Source of the DNA: Lachnospiraceae bacterium
GTDB taxonomy: Bacteria; Bacillota; Clostridia; Lachnospirales; Lachnospiraceae
Direction of reading: 5' to 3'
NCBI GenBank assembly: GCA_022773965.1
Contig: JALFNQ010000144.1
Coordinates: 1-38,692 of the forward strand
DNA: 38,692 nucleotides
Shown here: piece by piece, positions 1 through 7,319 of the stretch
Layout of the letters: the number at the start of each line of letters is the position of its first letter
Position numbering within the stretch: the first letter of the stretch is position 1
Position numbers and translations under genes: made by a program
The notes under the pieces: generated by a model
Seen by the model: the letters and a program-made list of their open reading frames with translations, nothing else
Database searches by the model: none
What the model was told of the DNA's origin: nothing

Positions 1-212
1 AGCGCCGGTCCGATCGCATAGGTGGAGATGAGCGTTTTCCAGTTTTCTGCCAGATATCCCCCGGGAATCAGCGTTCCGCGCAAAATATCCACACTTTTAT
101 TTGTTGCCGCCACGATCACCCAGAACAGTGGAAACACACAAAATAAAGAAATGATCGTCAGCACAATATTTTTCGGCGCACGTCGCAACAATTTTTTTAC
201 TGTCTTATTCAC
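1..212 (-). CDS. Carbohydrate ABC transporter permease, second subunit (MalG-type), 5' part only
   Basis: This gene runs off the left edge, leaving about 70 N-terminal codons. It starts with GTG at 212, inside the end of the preceding permease gene; the 8-base overlap indicates translational coupling. The visible protein begins with a basic stretch (MNKTVKKLLRRAPKN) followed by one hydrophobic helix (IVLTIISLFCVFPLFWVIVA), the normal start of a MalG/CUT1 inner permease. The conserved EAA loop would lie outside the window. It should pair with the MalF-type permease upstream to form the membrane channel for the sugar bound by the lipoprotein encoded at 1100-2485. The family assignment rests on the N-terminus and on context. 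The ORF track missed this gene because it is open-ended. Confidence 0.85.
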   Translation of the reverse strand, partial: MNKTVKKLLRRAPKNIVLTIISLFCVFPLFWVIVAATNKSVDILRGTLIPGGYLAENWKTLISTYAIGPA

Positions 213-1086
213 GCTTATCACCTACCTTCATCTGAACAAATGTAATGACAGCTGCCATCACAAGGATCAGCATACCCATTGCACAGGAATAGCCAAAGTT
301 CGGCACATTGACAAAGGATGTGTTGTATACATAATGTGCCAGTGACATCGTCGAAAATCCGGGACCGCCGTTTGTCAGGTTGACGGACTCATCATAAACC
401 TGTAAGGCACTGTTGACCGCCATAACGGTCGTAAATAAGATCATGGGTTTTAGCATCGGCAGTGTGATCCGCCAGAAGCTCTGCCACTTATTTGCGCCGT
501 CGATCTTGGCTGCCTCGTACATGGACGCATCGATATTCTGCAGTCCTGCGAGGAAGAAGATCATCTGGTAGCCCAGCCAGCGCCAGATTCTCATAATGAT
601 GATAATGATCCTGGCACTGGTCGGATGCCCCAGAAAATTATAGGGAGTATCGAATATGCCCAAGCCTACGAGGACGATATTAACAAAGCCGTCCGTCGCA
701 AACAAGGAGCGGAAAATGACTGCCGAAGCAACGAGGGACACTGCTGCCGGCAGGAAAATACAGGTTCTGTAAATTCCTTTCAGCTTCAGCATCTGATCGT
801 TTAACAGTACCGCCAGCAAAATTCCAAGAATGATCATGATGGGTACTGTCCAGATCATATAATAAAAGGTCGTAATGATCGTCTGCTTAAAATTCGGATC
901 CTGAAGCATTCTGGCATAATTTAAAAATCCTGCCCATGACAGGTTACTGCCCCGCCCGGATTGCAGGGAAAGCAGAAATGCCTTGATCAATGGAATCATG
1001 CTGAGCACCACCAGCAGGATGACCGCGGGCGCAATAAACGCCCATCCGGTCAGGTTATGCCGCATTTCCAGACTTCTTTTTTTCAC
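205..1086 (-). CDS. Carbohydrate ABC transporter permease, MalF-type
   Basis: A 293-residue integral membrane protein with about six hydrophobic helices. The ABC-permease EAA loop is at about residues 191-211 (EAAKIDGANKWQSFWRITLP), the contact site for the cytoplasmic ATPase. This is the usual size and motif for CUT1 sugar permeases. The start is GTG at 1086, preceded by GAGGAGG with 7-base spacing. It lies 13 bases after the binding-protein gene and overlaps the next permease, so the three genes form an operon. No ATPase gene is visible; Clostridial CUT1 systems often share an MsmX-type ATPase encoded elsewhere. The substrate is inferred from the linked GH53 gene to be a galactan-derived oligosaccharide and is not shown by the permease itself. 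Confidence 0.93.
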   Translation of the reverse strand: MKKRSLEMRHNLTGWAFIAPAVILLVVLSMIPLIKAFLLSLQSGRGSNLSWAGFLNYARMLQDPNFKQTIITTFYYMIWTVPIMIILGILLAVLLNDQMLKLKGIYRTCIFLPAAVSLVASAVIFRSLFATDGFVNIVLVGLGIFDTPYNFLGHPTSARIIIIIMRIWRWLGYQMIFFLAGLQNIDASMYEAAKIDGANKWQSFWRITLPMLKPMILFTTVMAVNSALQVYDESVNLTNGGPGFSTMSLAHYVYNTSFVNVPNFGYSCAMGMLILVMAAVITFVQMKVGDKRE

Positions 1087-1099
1087 CGAAAAACCTCCT

Positions 1100-2485
1100 C
1101 TACTGCTGGCTCATCTCAAAGTTTAAGGTATCCTGGGCAGCGCTTAAAGCACTGTCCATATCTGTGCCGGAATAGATGATCTCTGTCACTGCATTTGCCA
1201 CATCCATCATGGCATTTCTGAAATAAGTGCCCACATAACACTCCGGAACGTTTGCAGAATATGCTGTGATCATTGCGAATACCGGCTGTCCACTGAAGAA
1301 TTCATCCGGCAATGTATATTTTTCACCATTGGATGCCGGTAACCAGGTAGAGATCGCACCGGTCGATAAAATCTCATCATAGAGCTTTGTGCTGCCACCA
1401 AAGGTTGATTTGAAGAAATCTACTGCCAGTTCGGGATTTGCACAGTTTGTCGTGATCGCCCAGCTGGAACCGCCCTGGCTGGAATAATTGGTCGCACCCT
1501 CGATGCCGTCCAGACTCGGAAGATTTGTGATCTGCCACTTGCCGCTCTGATCTTCGGCAGCCCGCAGGGAAGACATGATCCAGCAGCCATTCATTGCACC
1601 TGCAATACGTCCGGTATTCATTCCACCGATGTAGGTATCCCATCCGGTCTCCTCTGTATAGACACCAGCCTCCACCATCTGTGTATAGAGTTCGATCGTT
1701 TTTCTCAAAATCTCATTATCTGTCAGGTTTGCCGTGCCATCCTCGTTAAAGAAGGATCCGCCTGCTGACTGGAGCATGATCGTCAGCTGATTGTAGCAGC
1801 TCAGACCGTTTAATAACGGACAGCCTGTCACATCCAGCACATGCTTCGCCTTTTCTATCCAGTCCTCCCATGTGATATCGGTGAAGTCATCGATCGTATA
1901 ACCGGCCTGCTCTAAAATATCTGTACGATAACATGCGATCGCAGTGCCGCTGTCAAAGGGAATTCCATAATGTCTTCCATCTACGGATGACATACCGACT
2001 TTTCCGGGTGAAAATTCCTCATAATTGAATCCATAATCAGTCAGATCCAGAAATACCTCGGGATAACTGATCACACTCTTCTGGAATCCGGTGTCATCAA
2101 ACAGGATAATATCGGGCAGCGTATTTAACTCCCCTGATGTAGACGCTGTCGCCAGCTTTGCAGAAATGCTCTCTCCATCAATCTCTTCTACGTCCAGTTC
2201 AAAATCAGGATGCTCCTCCCGGTAAATATCCGCTGCCACATTCAATGCATTGATATTATAGGTGGGATCCCAGCACCATACTTTGAGTGTCTGTGATCCC
2301 CCGGCGGCAGCATCTGCCGCAGTATCCGGGTTCTCTTCTGACGCATCCGCTGTTTCCCCGGTATTTTCTGTCTCTGTGTTCGTTTCTTCCTCTGTCTTAG
2401 CTGAATCTGCCTTGCTTCCACAGCCTGCCAGTAACGTCACTGCCATCGCACCTGTGAGCAGCATTGCTAAAAGTTTCTTTTTCAT
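1100..2485 (-). CDS. Extracellular sugar-binding lipoprotein of an ABC transporter
   Basis: A 461-residue family 1 extracellular solute-binding protein. It has a lipoprotein signal peptide (MKKKLLAMLLTGAMAVT) and lipobox LLAGC, so Cys22 would be lipidated and the protein anchored outside the membrane. A roughly 45-residue acidic/Thr/Ala-rich linker follows, then the mature domain (about 65-461). The ribosome site GGAGGG precedes the ATG. It lies 17 bases after the GH53 gene and directly before the two permeases. It should capture the oligosaccharide and deliver it to the permeases. Context suggests beta-1,4-galacto-oligosaccharides, as with B. subtilis GanS, but binding specificity cannot be read from the sequence. 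Confidence 0.92.
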   Translation of the reverse strand: MKKKLLAMLLTGAMAVTLLAGCGSKADSAKTEEETNTETENTGETADASEENPDTAADAAAGGSQTLKVWCWDPTYNINALNVAADIYREEHPDFELDVEEIDGESISAKLATASTSGELNTLPDIILFDDTGFQKSVISYPEVFLDLTDYGFNYEEFSPGKVGMSSVDGRHYGIPFDSGTAIACYRTDILEQAGYTIDDFTDITWEDWIEKAKHVLDVTGCPLLNGLSCYNQLTIMLQSAGGSFFNEDGTANLTDNEILRKTIELYTQMVEAGVYTEETGWDTYIGGMNTGRIAGAMNGCWIMSSLRAAEDQSGKWQITNLPSLDGIEGATNYSSQGGSSWAITTNCANPELAVDFFKSTFGGSTKLYDEILSTGAISTWLPASNGEKYTLPDEFFSGQPVFAMITAYSANVPECYVGTYFRNAMMDVANAVTEIIYSGTDMDSALSAAQDTLNFEMSQQ

Positions 2486-2502
2486 TGTCCTTACCCTCCG
2501 TT

Positions 2503-3543
2503 TTACATATATTTTTTATAGGCACTTAATGCCTTTGTGTACTGTAATGTTTTGTCACCAACCAGTCTGGATGCACCCAGCAGATAATGATCCGGCAGAA
2601 TCTCCCGACATACCTCCGGCTCCCAGTAGAAGACGCCCAGTCCCTGTTCCTTTGGAAGTGACTGCAATACCTCTACACAATCACAAATGAGATCATAGGT
2701 TCCCTCCACATCTGTATCCTCACCGCCGACCTCTGCGATCAGCACCGGCTTTTGATACTTCTGCTGATACTGCTCCAGCCATCCCCGCAGCATTTTCTGG
2801 TTATCTTCTTTTGACTCATACCAGGCAGGATAAAAAGACATATCCAGTCTCTCATACCAGTAGGGATAATAGGAGAATCCCAGGATATCTGTTTTTCCGC
2901 CATTTTCGAAAAAATTATCCCAGAATGGCATACACCATGATTCGTTATGTAAACCAGCCACATGGGTGATGACAAGTGTCTCCGGGCAAACCTCTTTTAC
3001 GGCGTCATAACCACGGTTCAAAAACCGGACAAGCTGCTTCGGAGCCGTCTTCCGGCTTCCATGAGGCAATAAAATACCGGGATTGATCTCGTTACCGACC
3101 TGTACCCATTTTGGGATTACTCCATTTTCACGAAACAGTGTCAGCACTTCCTTCGTGTGTGCATAAACACGTTCCTCCAGCTGTTCGTCCGTATCATTCT
3201 CCCATGCTTTTGGAACGTCCTGAAGCATGGGATCCGCAAAGTGATCGCTGTAATGAAAGTCCAGCATCAGATCCATATCAAGCTCTTTGACCCGCTTTGC
3301 CACTGCAAGAACACTTTTTGCATCGCAGTAACCCAGCATACAGGTTTCATCCTCTTTCTTTTTCCACAATGCATCCTTCGGCGGATCTACAAAGATCCGA
3401 AACCTTACCGCATTCACGCCCATTTCCCTGCACTGTCTGATCGGATCCGTCACATTTCCGGCATCGTCGATCCATGAATAGCCCAGCGCCTCCAGCTGGC
3501 TCACCCAGCCAAGATCCGCGCCAAGCGCAATTTTTTTTATCAT
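2503..3543 (-). CDS. GH53 arabinogalactan endo-beta-1,4-galactanase, no signal peptide
   Basis: A 346-residue glycoside hydrolase family 53 protein that would cleave internal beta-1,4-galactosyl linkages. GH53 signatures are NAVRFRIFVDPP (44-55), LDFHYSDHFADP (94-105), WVQVGNEINPG with the acid/base Glu152, and LIAEVGG with the nucleophile Glu271. The start used here is the ATG at 3543, because GGAGG sits 6 bases upstream; the longer ORF-track start at 3621 has no such site. With this start the catalytic domain begins almost at residue 1 (MIKKIALGADLGW) and there is no secretion signal. That is unusual for GH53 and points to an intracellular enzyme acting on imported oligosaccharides. It is first gene of the operon with the binding protein and permeases, and divergent from the AraC regulator. 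Confidence 0.92.
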   Translation of the reverse strand: MIKKIALGADLGWVSQLEALGYSWIDDAGNVTDPIRQCREMGVNAVRFRIFVDPPKDALWKKKEDETCMLGYCDAKSVLAVAKRVKELDMDLMLDFHYSDHFADPMLQDVPKAWENDTDEQLEERVYAHTKEVLTLFRENGVIPKWVQVGNEINPGILLPHGSRKTAPKQLVRFLNRGYDAVKEVCPETLVITHVAGLHNESWCMPFWDNFFENGGKTDILGFSYYPYWYERLDMSFYPAWYESKEDNQKMLRGWLEQYQQKYQKPVLIAEVGGEDTDVEGTYDLICDCVEVLQSLPKEQGLGVFYWEPEVCREILPDHYLLGASRLVGDKTLQYTKALSAYKKYM

Positions 3544-3886
3544 TTTTTCCTCCAAATTCCATTCATCCGTAACTGTTCTGCAGCCCCAAAATGATGTTGA
3601 GTCTGTTTTTGCAGCGGCCATTTAAAACAATTACCTCTTTTATTTTTTGGATCTTTTAGCTAAAATGATCTTATGAGAAAATTATATGTTTTTTTCTCTT
3701 CGGGCACAATGTCTGCGACCGACAAGCAAGACCTTTTTTGTATCAAATATGGGAATAAGGATTCCTTTCTGCACTCCTGCCAACCATGGATATCAGCATG
3801 CAGAAAATTCCATTGCACGGACAAATGTACAGGCAAACCGTAATTTAGGAACAATTTGGATATACTCACAGAAACGGAGCAGAAAA
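3544..3886. promoter_or_regulatory. Divergent control region between the GH53 operon and the AraC gene
   Basis: These 343 bases hold no convincing gene; the extended ORF-track reading frames over them lack ribosome binding sites. The region must carry both divergent promoters and the AraC target. A perfect 12-base palindrome TTTTAGCTAAAA lies at 3654-3665. An AT-rich inverted repeat (GAGAAA ... TTTCTC) follows at about 3675-3699. GTAACTGTTCTG at 3569-3580 resembles the end of the repeat family described elsewhere in the window, but may be chance. I could not fix either promoter with confidence. Confidence 0.5.
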
Positions 3887-4957
3887 ATGGATACACACGA
3901 ATTGCTGACAAAACTGCGCACGGAAAATGAAAACGCATCCTTTGATATTTTAAATACATCCAGTGATATCAACATGCTCTACAAGCTGAAGACTTCCTTC
4001 CAGGTCACCTATGAATTTTGCAGCGGTATCAGTGAAGACGATTTTTTAAATGTACTGTCCCTGTCTCCCAACGGTCCCTCCTACACCAGGGAACCCATCG
4101 GACTGCACAATTACATCTATCATCACATGGCGCCACACTTCCACGATTACTATGAATTTCTGATCGTCCTTGAAGGTGCGCTCTGCCAGCAGATCGAGGG
4201 CAAGGAATATCTCTACCCGGAGGGCTCCTGCTGCCTGATCAACCGCAACCTGCGGCACAAAGAGATTTTTGACCAGGCATCAAAGATTCTGTTTTTGGGA
4301 TTTTCGGCGGAATATATGACAAAGCTGCTGCAGTCAGACGAGGCTGGTAGCGACATCCCGGAGGTGCGCATCACCGATACTGCCCTCTCCCGTTTTATCA
4401 TGGAGGATATCCAGTCTCCCGGCAGAAAAGCTTATCTGGACTTTATCCCGAACTATCAAAACAAGCGTTCCCTGCGCACGCTGCACCGGCTTTCTGAAGC
4501 ACTCATTGACACGATGATGTTTCCAAAATTTGGTTCCTCGCATATGACCAGGGGACTGCTCTGTTATATTTTGCAATATTTATCCTCACAGGAGGATTAT
4601 CACTGCTCGCTGATCGAGCTCAGCAGTGACCGCGATTATCTGCTGTTTGCCCGTGTGGAGCATCTGTTAGAGGAAAACGACGGGAGAATATCCCGTGAAG
4701 AATTGTCAAAGCTTTTAAACTACAGCGGTGACTATCTGAACCGGATCGTAAAAAAATACACCGGCATGTCACTGCATGAATACGGCATGAAGATCTGCAT
4801 GAAAAAAGCTGCAAACCTGCTGGTAAAAACAGACCGTTCCGTCTCTGAGATTGCAAGCGATCTGCAGTTCACAAACCGCACCTATTTCTACAAGCTGTTT
4901 ACGGCTCAGTATGGCATGACACCACGGGAATACCGCGCACAAAAACGGGCATATTAA
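3887..4957 (+). CDS. AraC family transcriptional regulator with cupin sensor domain
   Basis: A 356-residue regulator. An N-terminal cupin-like segment (about 75-140, with HHMAPHFHDYYEFLIVLEG) probably senses sugar. The C-terminal AraC double helix-turn-helix spans about 264-356 and contains SVSEIASDLQFTNRTYFYKL and the typical family ending YGMTPREYRAQK. The start is the ATG at 3887, behind GGAG with suitable spacing; the ORF-track start 201 bases upstream is unsupported. It is divergent from the GH53/ABC operon, so it is the likely activator of that operon in response to galactan breakdown products. A strong terminator follows immediately. Confidence 0.92.
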   Translation: MDTHELLTKLRTENENASFDILNTSSDINMLYKLKTSFQVTYEFCSGISEDDFLNVLSLSPNGPSYTREPIGLHNYIYHHMAPHFHDYYEFLIVLEGALCQQIEGKEYLYPEGSCCLINRNLRHKEIFDQASKILFLGFSAEYMTKLLQSDEAGSDIPEVRITDTALSRFIMEDIQSPGRKAYLDFIPNYQNKRSLRTLHRLSEALIDTMMFPKFGSSHMTRGLLCYILQYLSSQEDYHCSLIELSSDRDYLLFARVEHLLEENDGRISREELSKLLNYSGDYLNRIVKKYTGMSLHEYGMKICMKKAANLLVKTDRSVSEIASDLQFTNRTYFYKLFTAQYGMTPREYRAQKRAY

Positions 4958-4981
4958 AAGGGCTGTGTTTTCAGCCCTTTT
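4956..4981 (+). terminator. Rho-independent terminator of the AraC gene
   Basis: A perfect 10-base-pair hairpin (AAAAGGGCTG / CAGCCCTTTT) with a 6-base loop overlaps the AraC stop codon and ends in a T run. It isolates the sugar locus from the AT-rich module that follows. Confidence 0.88.
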
Positions 4982-5004
4982 ATAATCCCACTATAATTCT
5001 CTAG

Positions 5005-5027
5005 CCATCTCACCGCCTTAGAGGTGG
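5005..5027. other. Small inverted repeat at the edge of the AT-rich module
   Basis: CCATCTC (5005-5011) pairs with GAGGTGG (5021-5027) around the loop ACCGCCTTA, with one G-T wobble. No T run follows on either strand, so it is a poor terminator. The CCGCCTTAGAGG core resembles right-end hairpins of IS200/IS605 elements, but no tnpA or tnpB remnant is present, so this stays a suspicion. Confidence 0.25.
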
Positions 5028-5056
5028 ACGAATTCTTACATATCTCATGTTATATT

Positions 5057-5737
5057 TTATGTACTGCTTCCATAAAAAGCATCCAGCTTTCCTATGAAAT
5101 AATTGAAACTTGGTGAGGCATTTCTTCGAATATCCATGAGCGTACCAATGTTTCTTGCACATTCACATTTAAACAACCCAATCTCATAATATGATGAAGC
5201 ATTCCTTTTAAGAGTTTGCAAACCGCCTTTATAAACAATGTCCGCCAAATACTCCCAAGTCCCAATAATGCTATCTTGGACATACCTTTGTAATAACTGC
5301 CGCTTAGCCATTGGATATGCTGTTATTAACGCTTCACTATCTCCTAAAAGCCATGCTTCCATCTCTTCAATCGCTATACAAAAGAACACCTGTATTGATA
5401 TACCTAATTCCTGGTACATTTGTACTAAACTACGCTTCATATTTGCACAATCTTCATCATCACAATCTAAAATAACAAAAATTGCTTTTTTCCCTGACAT
5501 ATTCTTTAAAGATGAGTCCATCCCTTTCAAGTACATTGGTAAGTCTGTTAATAACCTTTTAGATTTTATTTGTGACATTTTGTTCATTTTTGAAGGTATT
5601 TTCCCTATTCCTTTAAAACTATGAATTTTGTACGTAATATTTTCCTTATCCATCACATACTTATCCATAATTTGCTCTACAAGAATACCTCCTGACTTAT
5701 CTTCTATTAAGATTTCAATATATGTGTATTCATCCAT
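5057..5737 (-). CDS. DUF4276 family protein, TOPRIM-like partner of the adjacent ATPase
   Basis: A 226-residue protein with the DUF4276 pattern: an acidic residue in IEILIEDKSGG (Glu12), the acidic strand end FVILDCDDEDC (about 87-97), and the hallmark IAIEEMEAWLLGDSEAL (121-137). The spacing Glu ... DxDD ... EExE resembles a metal-binding TOPRIM-like fold, which suggests a nuclease; no activity is shown here. The start is ATG at 5737, because GAGG lies 7 bases upstream; the ATG at 5743 is too close to that site. The gene begins 16 bases after the ATPase stop, so the two are co-expressed. The pair resembles ATPase + TOPRIM defence systems such as PARIS and AbiL, but is not identical to those I know. 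Base composition is AT-richer than the flanks, consistent with horizontal transfer. Confidence 0.8.
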   Translation of the reverse strand: MDEYTYIEILIEDKSGGILVEQIMDKYVMDKENITYKIHSFKGIGKIPSKMNKMSQIKSKRLLTDLPMYLKGMDSSLKNMSGKKAIFVILDCDDEDCANMKRSLVQMYQELGISIQVFFCIAIEEMEAWLLGDSEALITAYPMAKRQLLQRYVQDSIIGTWEYLADIVYKGGLQTLKRNASSYYEIGLFKCECARNIGTLMDIRRNASPSFNYFIGKLDAFYGSST

Positions 5738-5753
5738 TTCCATTCCTCGCAAC

Positions 5754-6980
5754 TTAACCAAAATAATCACTATACCACAAATCACCTAATTCAATATCTG
5801 AATCACATAGCTGTTTAACATGCTCATATTCCGATGCCCTCGTAATAGTTGAAAAACCATCTTCCTGTTTTTCCAACACCCATACTTCATCCGGAGATAG
5901 CGCATTTACAAAAAAAGGACTATGCGTTGTAACAAAAAGTTGCTTTGAGTAAATACCTTTAATACTATTTTTCATTTGCAATGCCAAATCAGCTAAATAT
6001 TTATGATACAATCCATTTTCAGGCTCTTCAATAAAAACCAATGGACGTGCATCTTTTTCATGTAACAACAAATAGTATGCAAAAAGCTTTAGTGTTCCAT
6101 CCGACATTTTTTGTGAATAAAATGGTTTTTCAAATCCTTGCTCCAAAAATTCCAACACTAATTGACCATTTTGCAATTTAACCGGTTTAATTTCTTTAAT
6201 ACCAGGAAGTTTTGTTTGGATGCTGCGTAATACCTTTAAGAAATCTTTCGGATCTTCCCTATATAAAAACTCGGCTACATTATTGACATTATTGCCCAAA
6301 CGATTCAAATATTTTTGAGGCCCTGCATTGGGAATTTCACGGGCTGAAGTTGGACTAAAATAGCACAAAAACCAGTTCTTTAAAAAATTCTTAAATTTAA
6401 CAATTCTGGGATGTTCTTTTAACTCACCAAGTGTTACAATTCCTAATTGTCTAGGATCTGCCAACTCAACATCAACCTTATCTCCAATCTCCTGATTTTC
6501 TTCTTCCAAAAATCCACTATTATTTCCTTTAAAAGCAAACCCTTTTCCATATTCGAGAAATAAGAACGACATTGGTCTCCCATATCTTTCATTTGCTCGT
6601 CTTTGGCGTAATCTTTCTTTCTCGACTACAGGTCTATCATATTTATCTAGTCCGATTGACAATTCATACGTAATGGGAGGCTCATTGCTTGTCTCCCGAT
6701 AATATATTTCAAATTCTATTGGTTCAACTACACTTTGGGAAATAAGTTTCTCATATCCACCCCTGCCATTTAAGTCACATGCAACCTCTACACCTTTTTC
6801 CAAACAGTCCGCAAGGAAACCAAATGCATCTGCTAAGGTGCTCTTTCCTGTTCCACTTTGACCAATGATAGCATTCATATTTGTTAATTCTTTTCCGTTA
6901 TTGTCAAACAGTAATTTCCCCATTTTTATGTCTTTTAAAGATCCATAATTTTTAATCCGAATGCCTGCTATTCTTCCCAT
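5754..6980 (-). CDS. AAA/ABC-type ATPase (AAA_21-like) of a putative defence pair
   Basis: A 408-residue ATPase of the SMC/OLD-like ABC class. Walker A is GQSGTGKST (40-48), the ABC-signature-like segment is KMSDGTLKLF (291-300), Walker B is PLVFIEEPENGL (313-324), and the switch His353 lies in FVTTHSPFFVNAL. There is no long coiled coil and no C-terminal TOPRIM domain. In one-piece OLD/Gabija GajA proteins that domain is fused; here it is probably supplied by the DUF4276 protein downstream. The start at 6980 is chosen because GGAGG lies 7 bases upstream; the ORF-track start uses a TTG five codons earlier that overlaps this site. Codons are AT-rich compared with ilvA and the sugar locus. A defence role is inferred from family and architecture only. 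Confidence 0.85.
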   Translation of the reverse strand: MGRIAGIRIKNYGSLKDIKMGKLLFDNNGKELTNMNAIIGQSGTGKSTLADAFGFLADCLEKGVEVACDLNGRGGYEKLISQSVVEPIEFEIYYRETSNEPPITYELSIGLDKYDRPVVEKERLRQRRANERYGRPMSFLFLEYGKGFAFKGNNSGFLEEENQEIGDKVDVELADPRQLGIVTLGELKEHPRIVKFKNFLKNWFLCYFSPTSAREIPNAGPQKYLNRLGNNVNNVAEFLYREDPKDFLKVLRSIQTKLPGIKEIKPVKLQNGQLVLEFLEQGFEKPFYSQKMSDGTLKLFAYYLLLHEKDARPLVFIEEPENGLYHKYLADLALQMKNSIKGIYSKQLFVTTHSPFFVNALSPDEVWVLEKQEDGFSTITRASEYEHVKQLCDSDIELGDLWYSDYFG

Positions 6981-7149
6981 ATCTTTGCCTCCCAAAATAC
7001 CATATCCATACTAAAGTAATATTTTCAAATAATATTCATTACCATTAATCTACCATTTACTGATTACAACGCCCAATCAAATTAGGTAACATTATATCTA
7101 TCTCTTCTTCCGAAAAAGTCTACTCTTCTATGCACTCCTTTGTAATATA

Positions 7150-7219
7150 AAGAGAAAGGGACGATTTCTCGTCCCTCATTTTTGGTTCCTCGCTTTTTGG
7201 CGGAGGTTCACCGCTTTCT
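7150..7219 (-). ncRNA. Candidate short structured RNA or attenuator leader upstream of the ATPase gene
   Basis: A transcript from the promoter at 7226-7254 would begin near 7219. It would hold a small hairpin (GCGG TGAACCT CCGC, 7214-7200), a spacer with GCGAGGAACC that could pair alternatively with CCTCCGC, and then a strong hairpin GGGACGA GAAA TCGTCCC (7175-7158) followed by TTTCTCTTT. The last hairpin with its GAAA tetraloop and T-rich tail looks like an intrinsic terminator. The whole is either a free RNA of about 65-70 bases or a leader controlling read-through into the ATPase gene 170 bases further on. I do not recognise it as a known riboswitch. The conserved T-box sequence is absent. 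Confidence 0.45.
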
Positions 7220-7225
7220 CCAATA

Positions 7226-7254
7226 ATAGTATAAACAAAAATGCGATTTGTCAA
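7226..7254 (-). promoter_or_regulatory. SigmaA-type promoter facing the ATPase/DUF4276 module
   Basis: On the minus strand a consensus -35 TTGACA (7254-7249) is followed after 17 bases by -10 TACTAT (7231-7226). It is one of the best promoters in the window and lies between ilvA and the ATPase gene. Together with the ilvA terminator it shows that the module is an independent transcription unit. Confidence 0.75.
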
Positions 7255-7280
7255 TCGATTTTTTTTAATTGACATAAAAA

Positions 7281-7314
7281 AGCAAGAGATACCGGATGTG
7301 GAAGTGACCGATAT
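7281..7314 (-). terminator. Probable terminator of ilvA
   Basis: Just after the ilvA stop, ATATCGG (7314-7308) pairs with CCGGTAT (7295-7289, one G-T wobble) around a 12-base loop. On the minus strand CTCTTGCTTTTTTATG follows. The stem is modest and the T run starts several bases late, so this is a moderate call. Confidence 0.5.
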
Positions 7315-7319
7315 GTTTC

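Noticed and set aside
22-345. 107-codon plus-strand ORF at the left edge
   Set aside because: It is antisense to the overlapping permease genes, whose reading frames carry recognisable membrane segments.
7150-7219. T-box riboswitch
   Set aside because: The terminator resembles a T-box terminator (TCGTCCCT), but the conserved AGGGTGG-ACCGCG box, Stem I and a downstream aminoacyl-tRNA or amino-acid gene are missing.
5057-7254. Retron or toxin-antitoxin system
   Set aside because: No reverse transcriptase gene or small toxin/antitoxin ORF is present; only the ATPase and DUF4276 genes can be supported.
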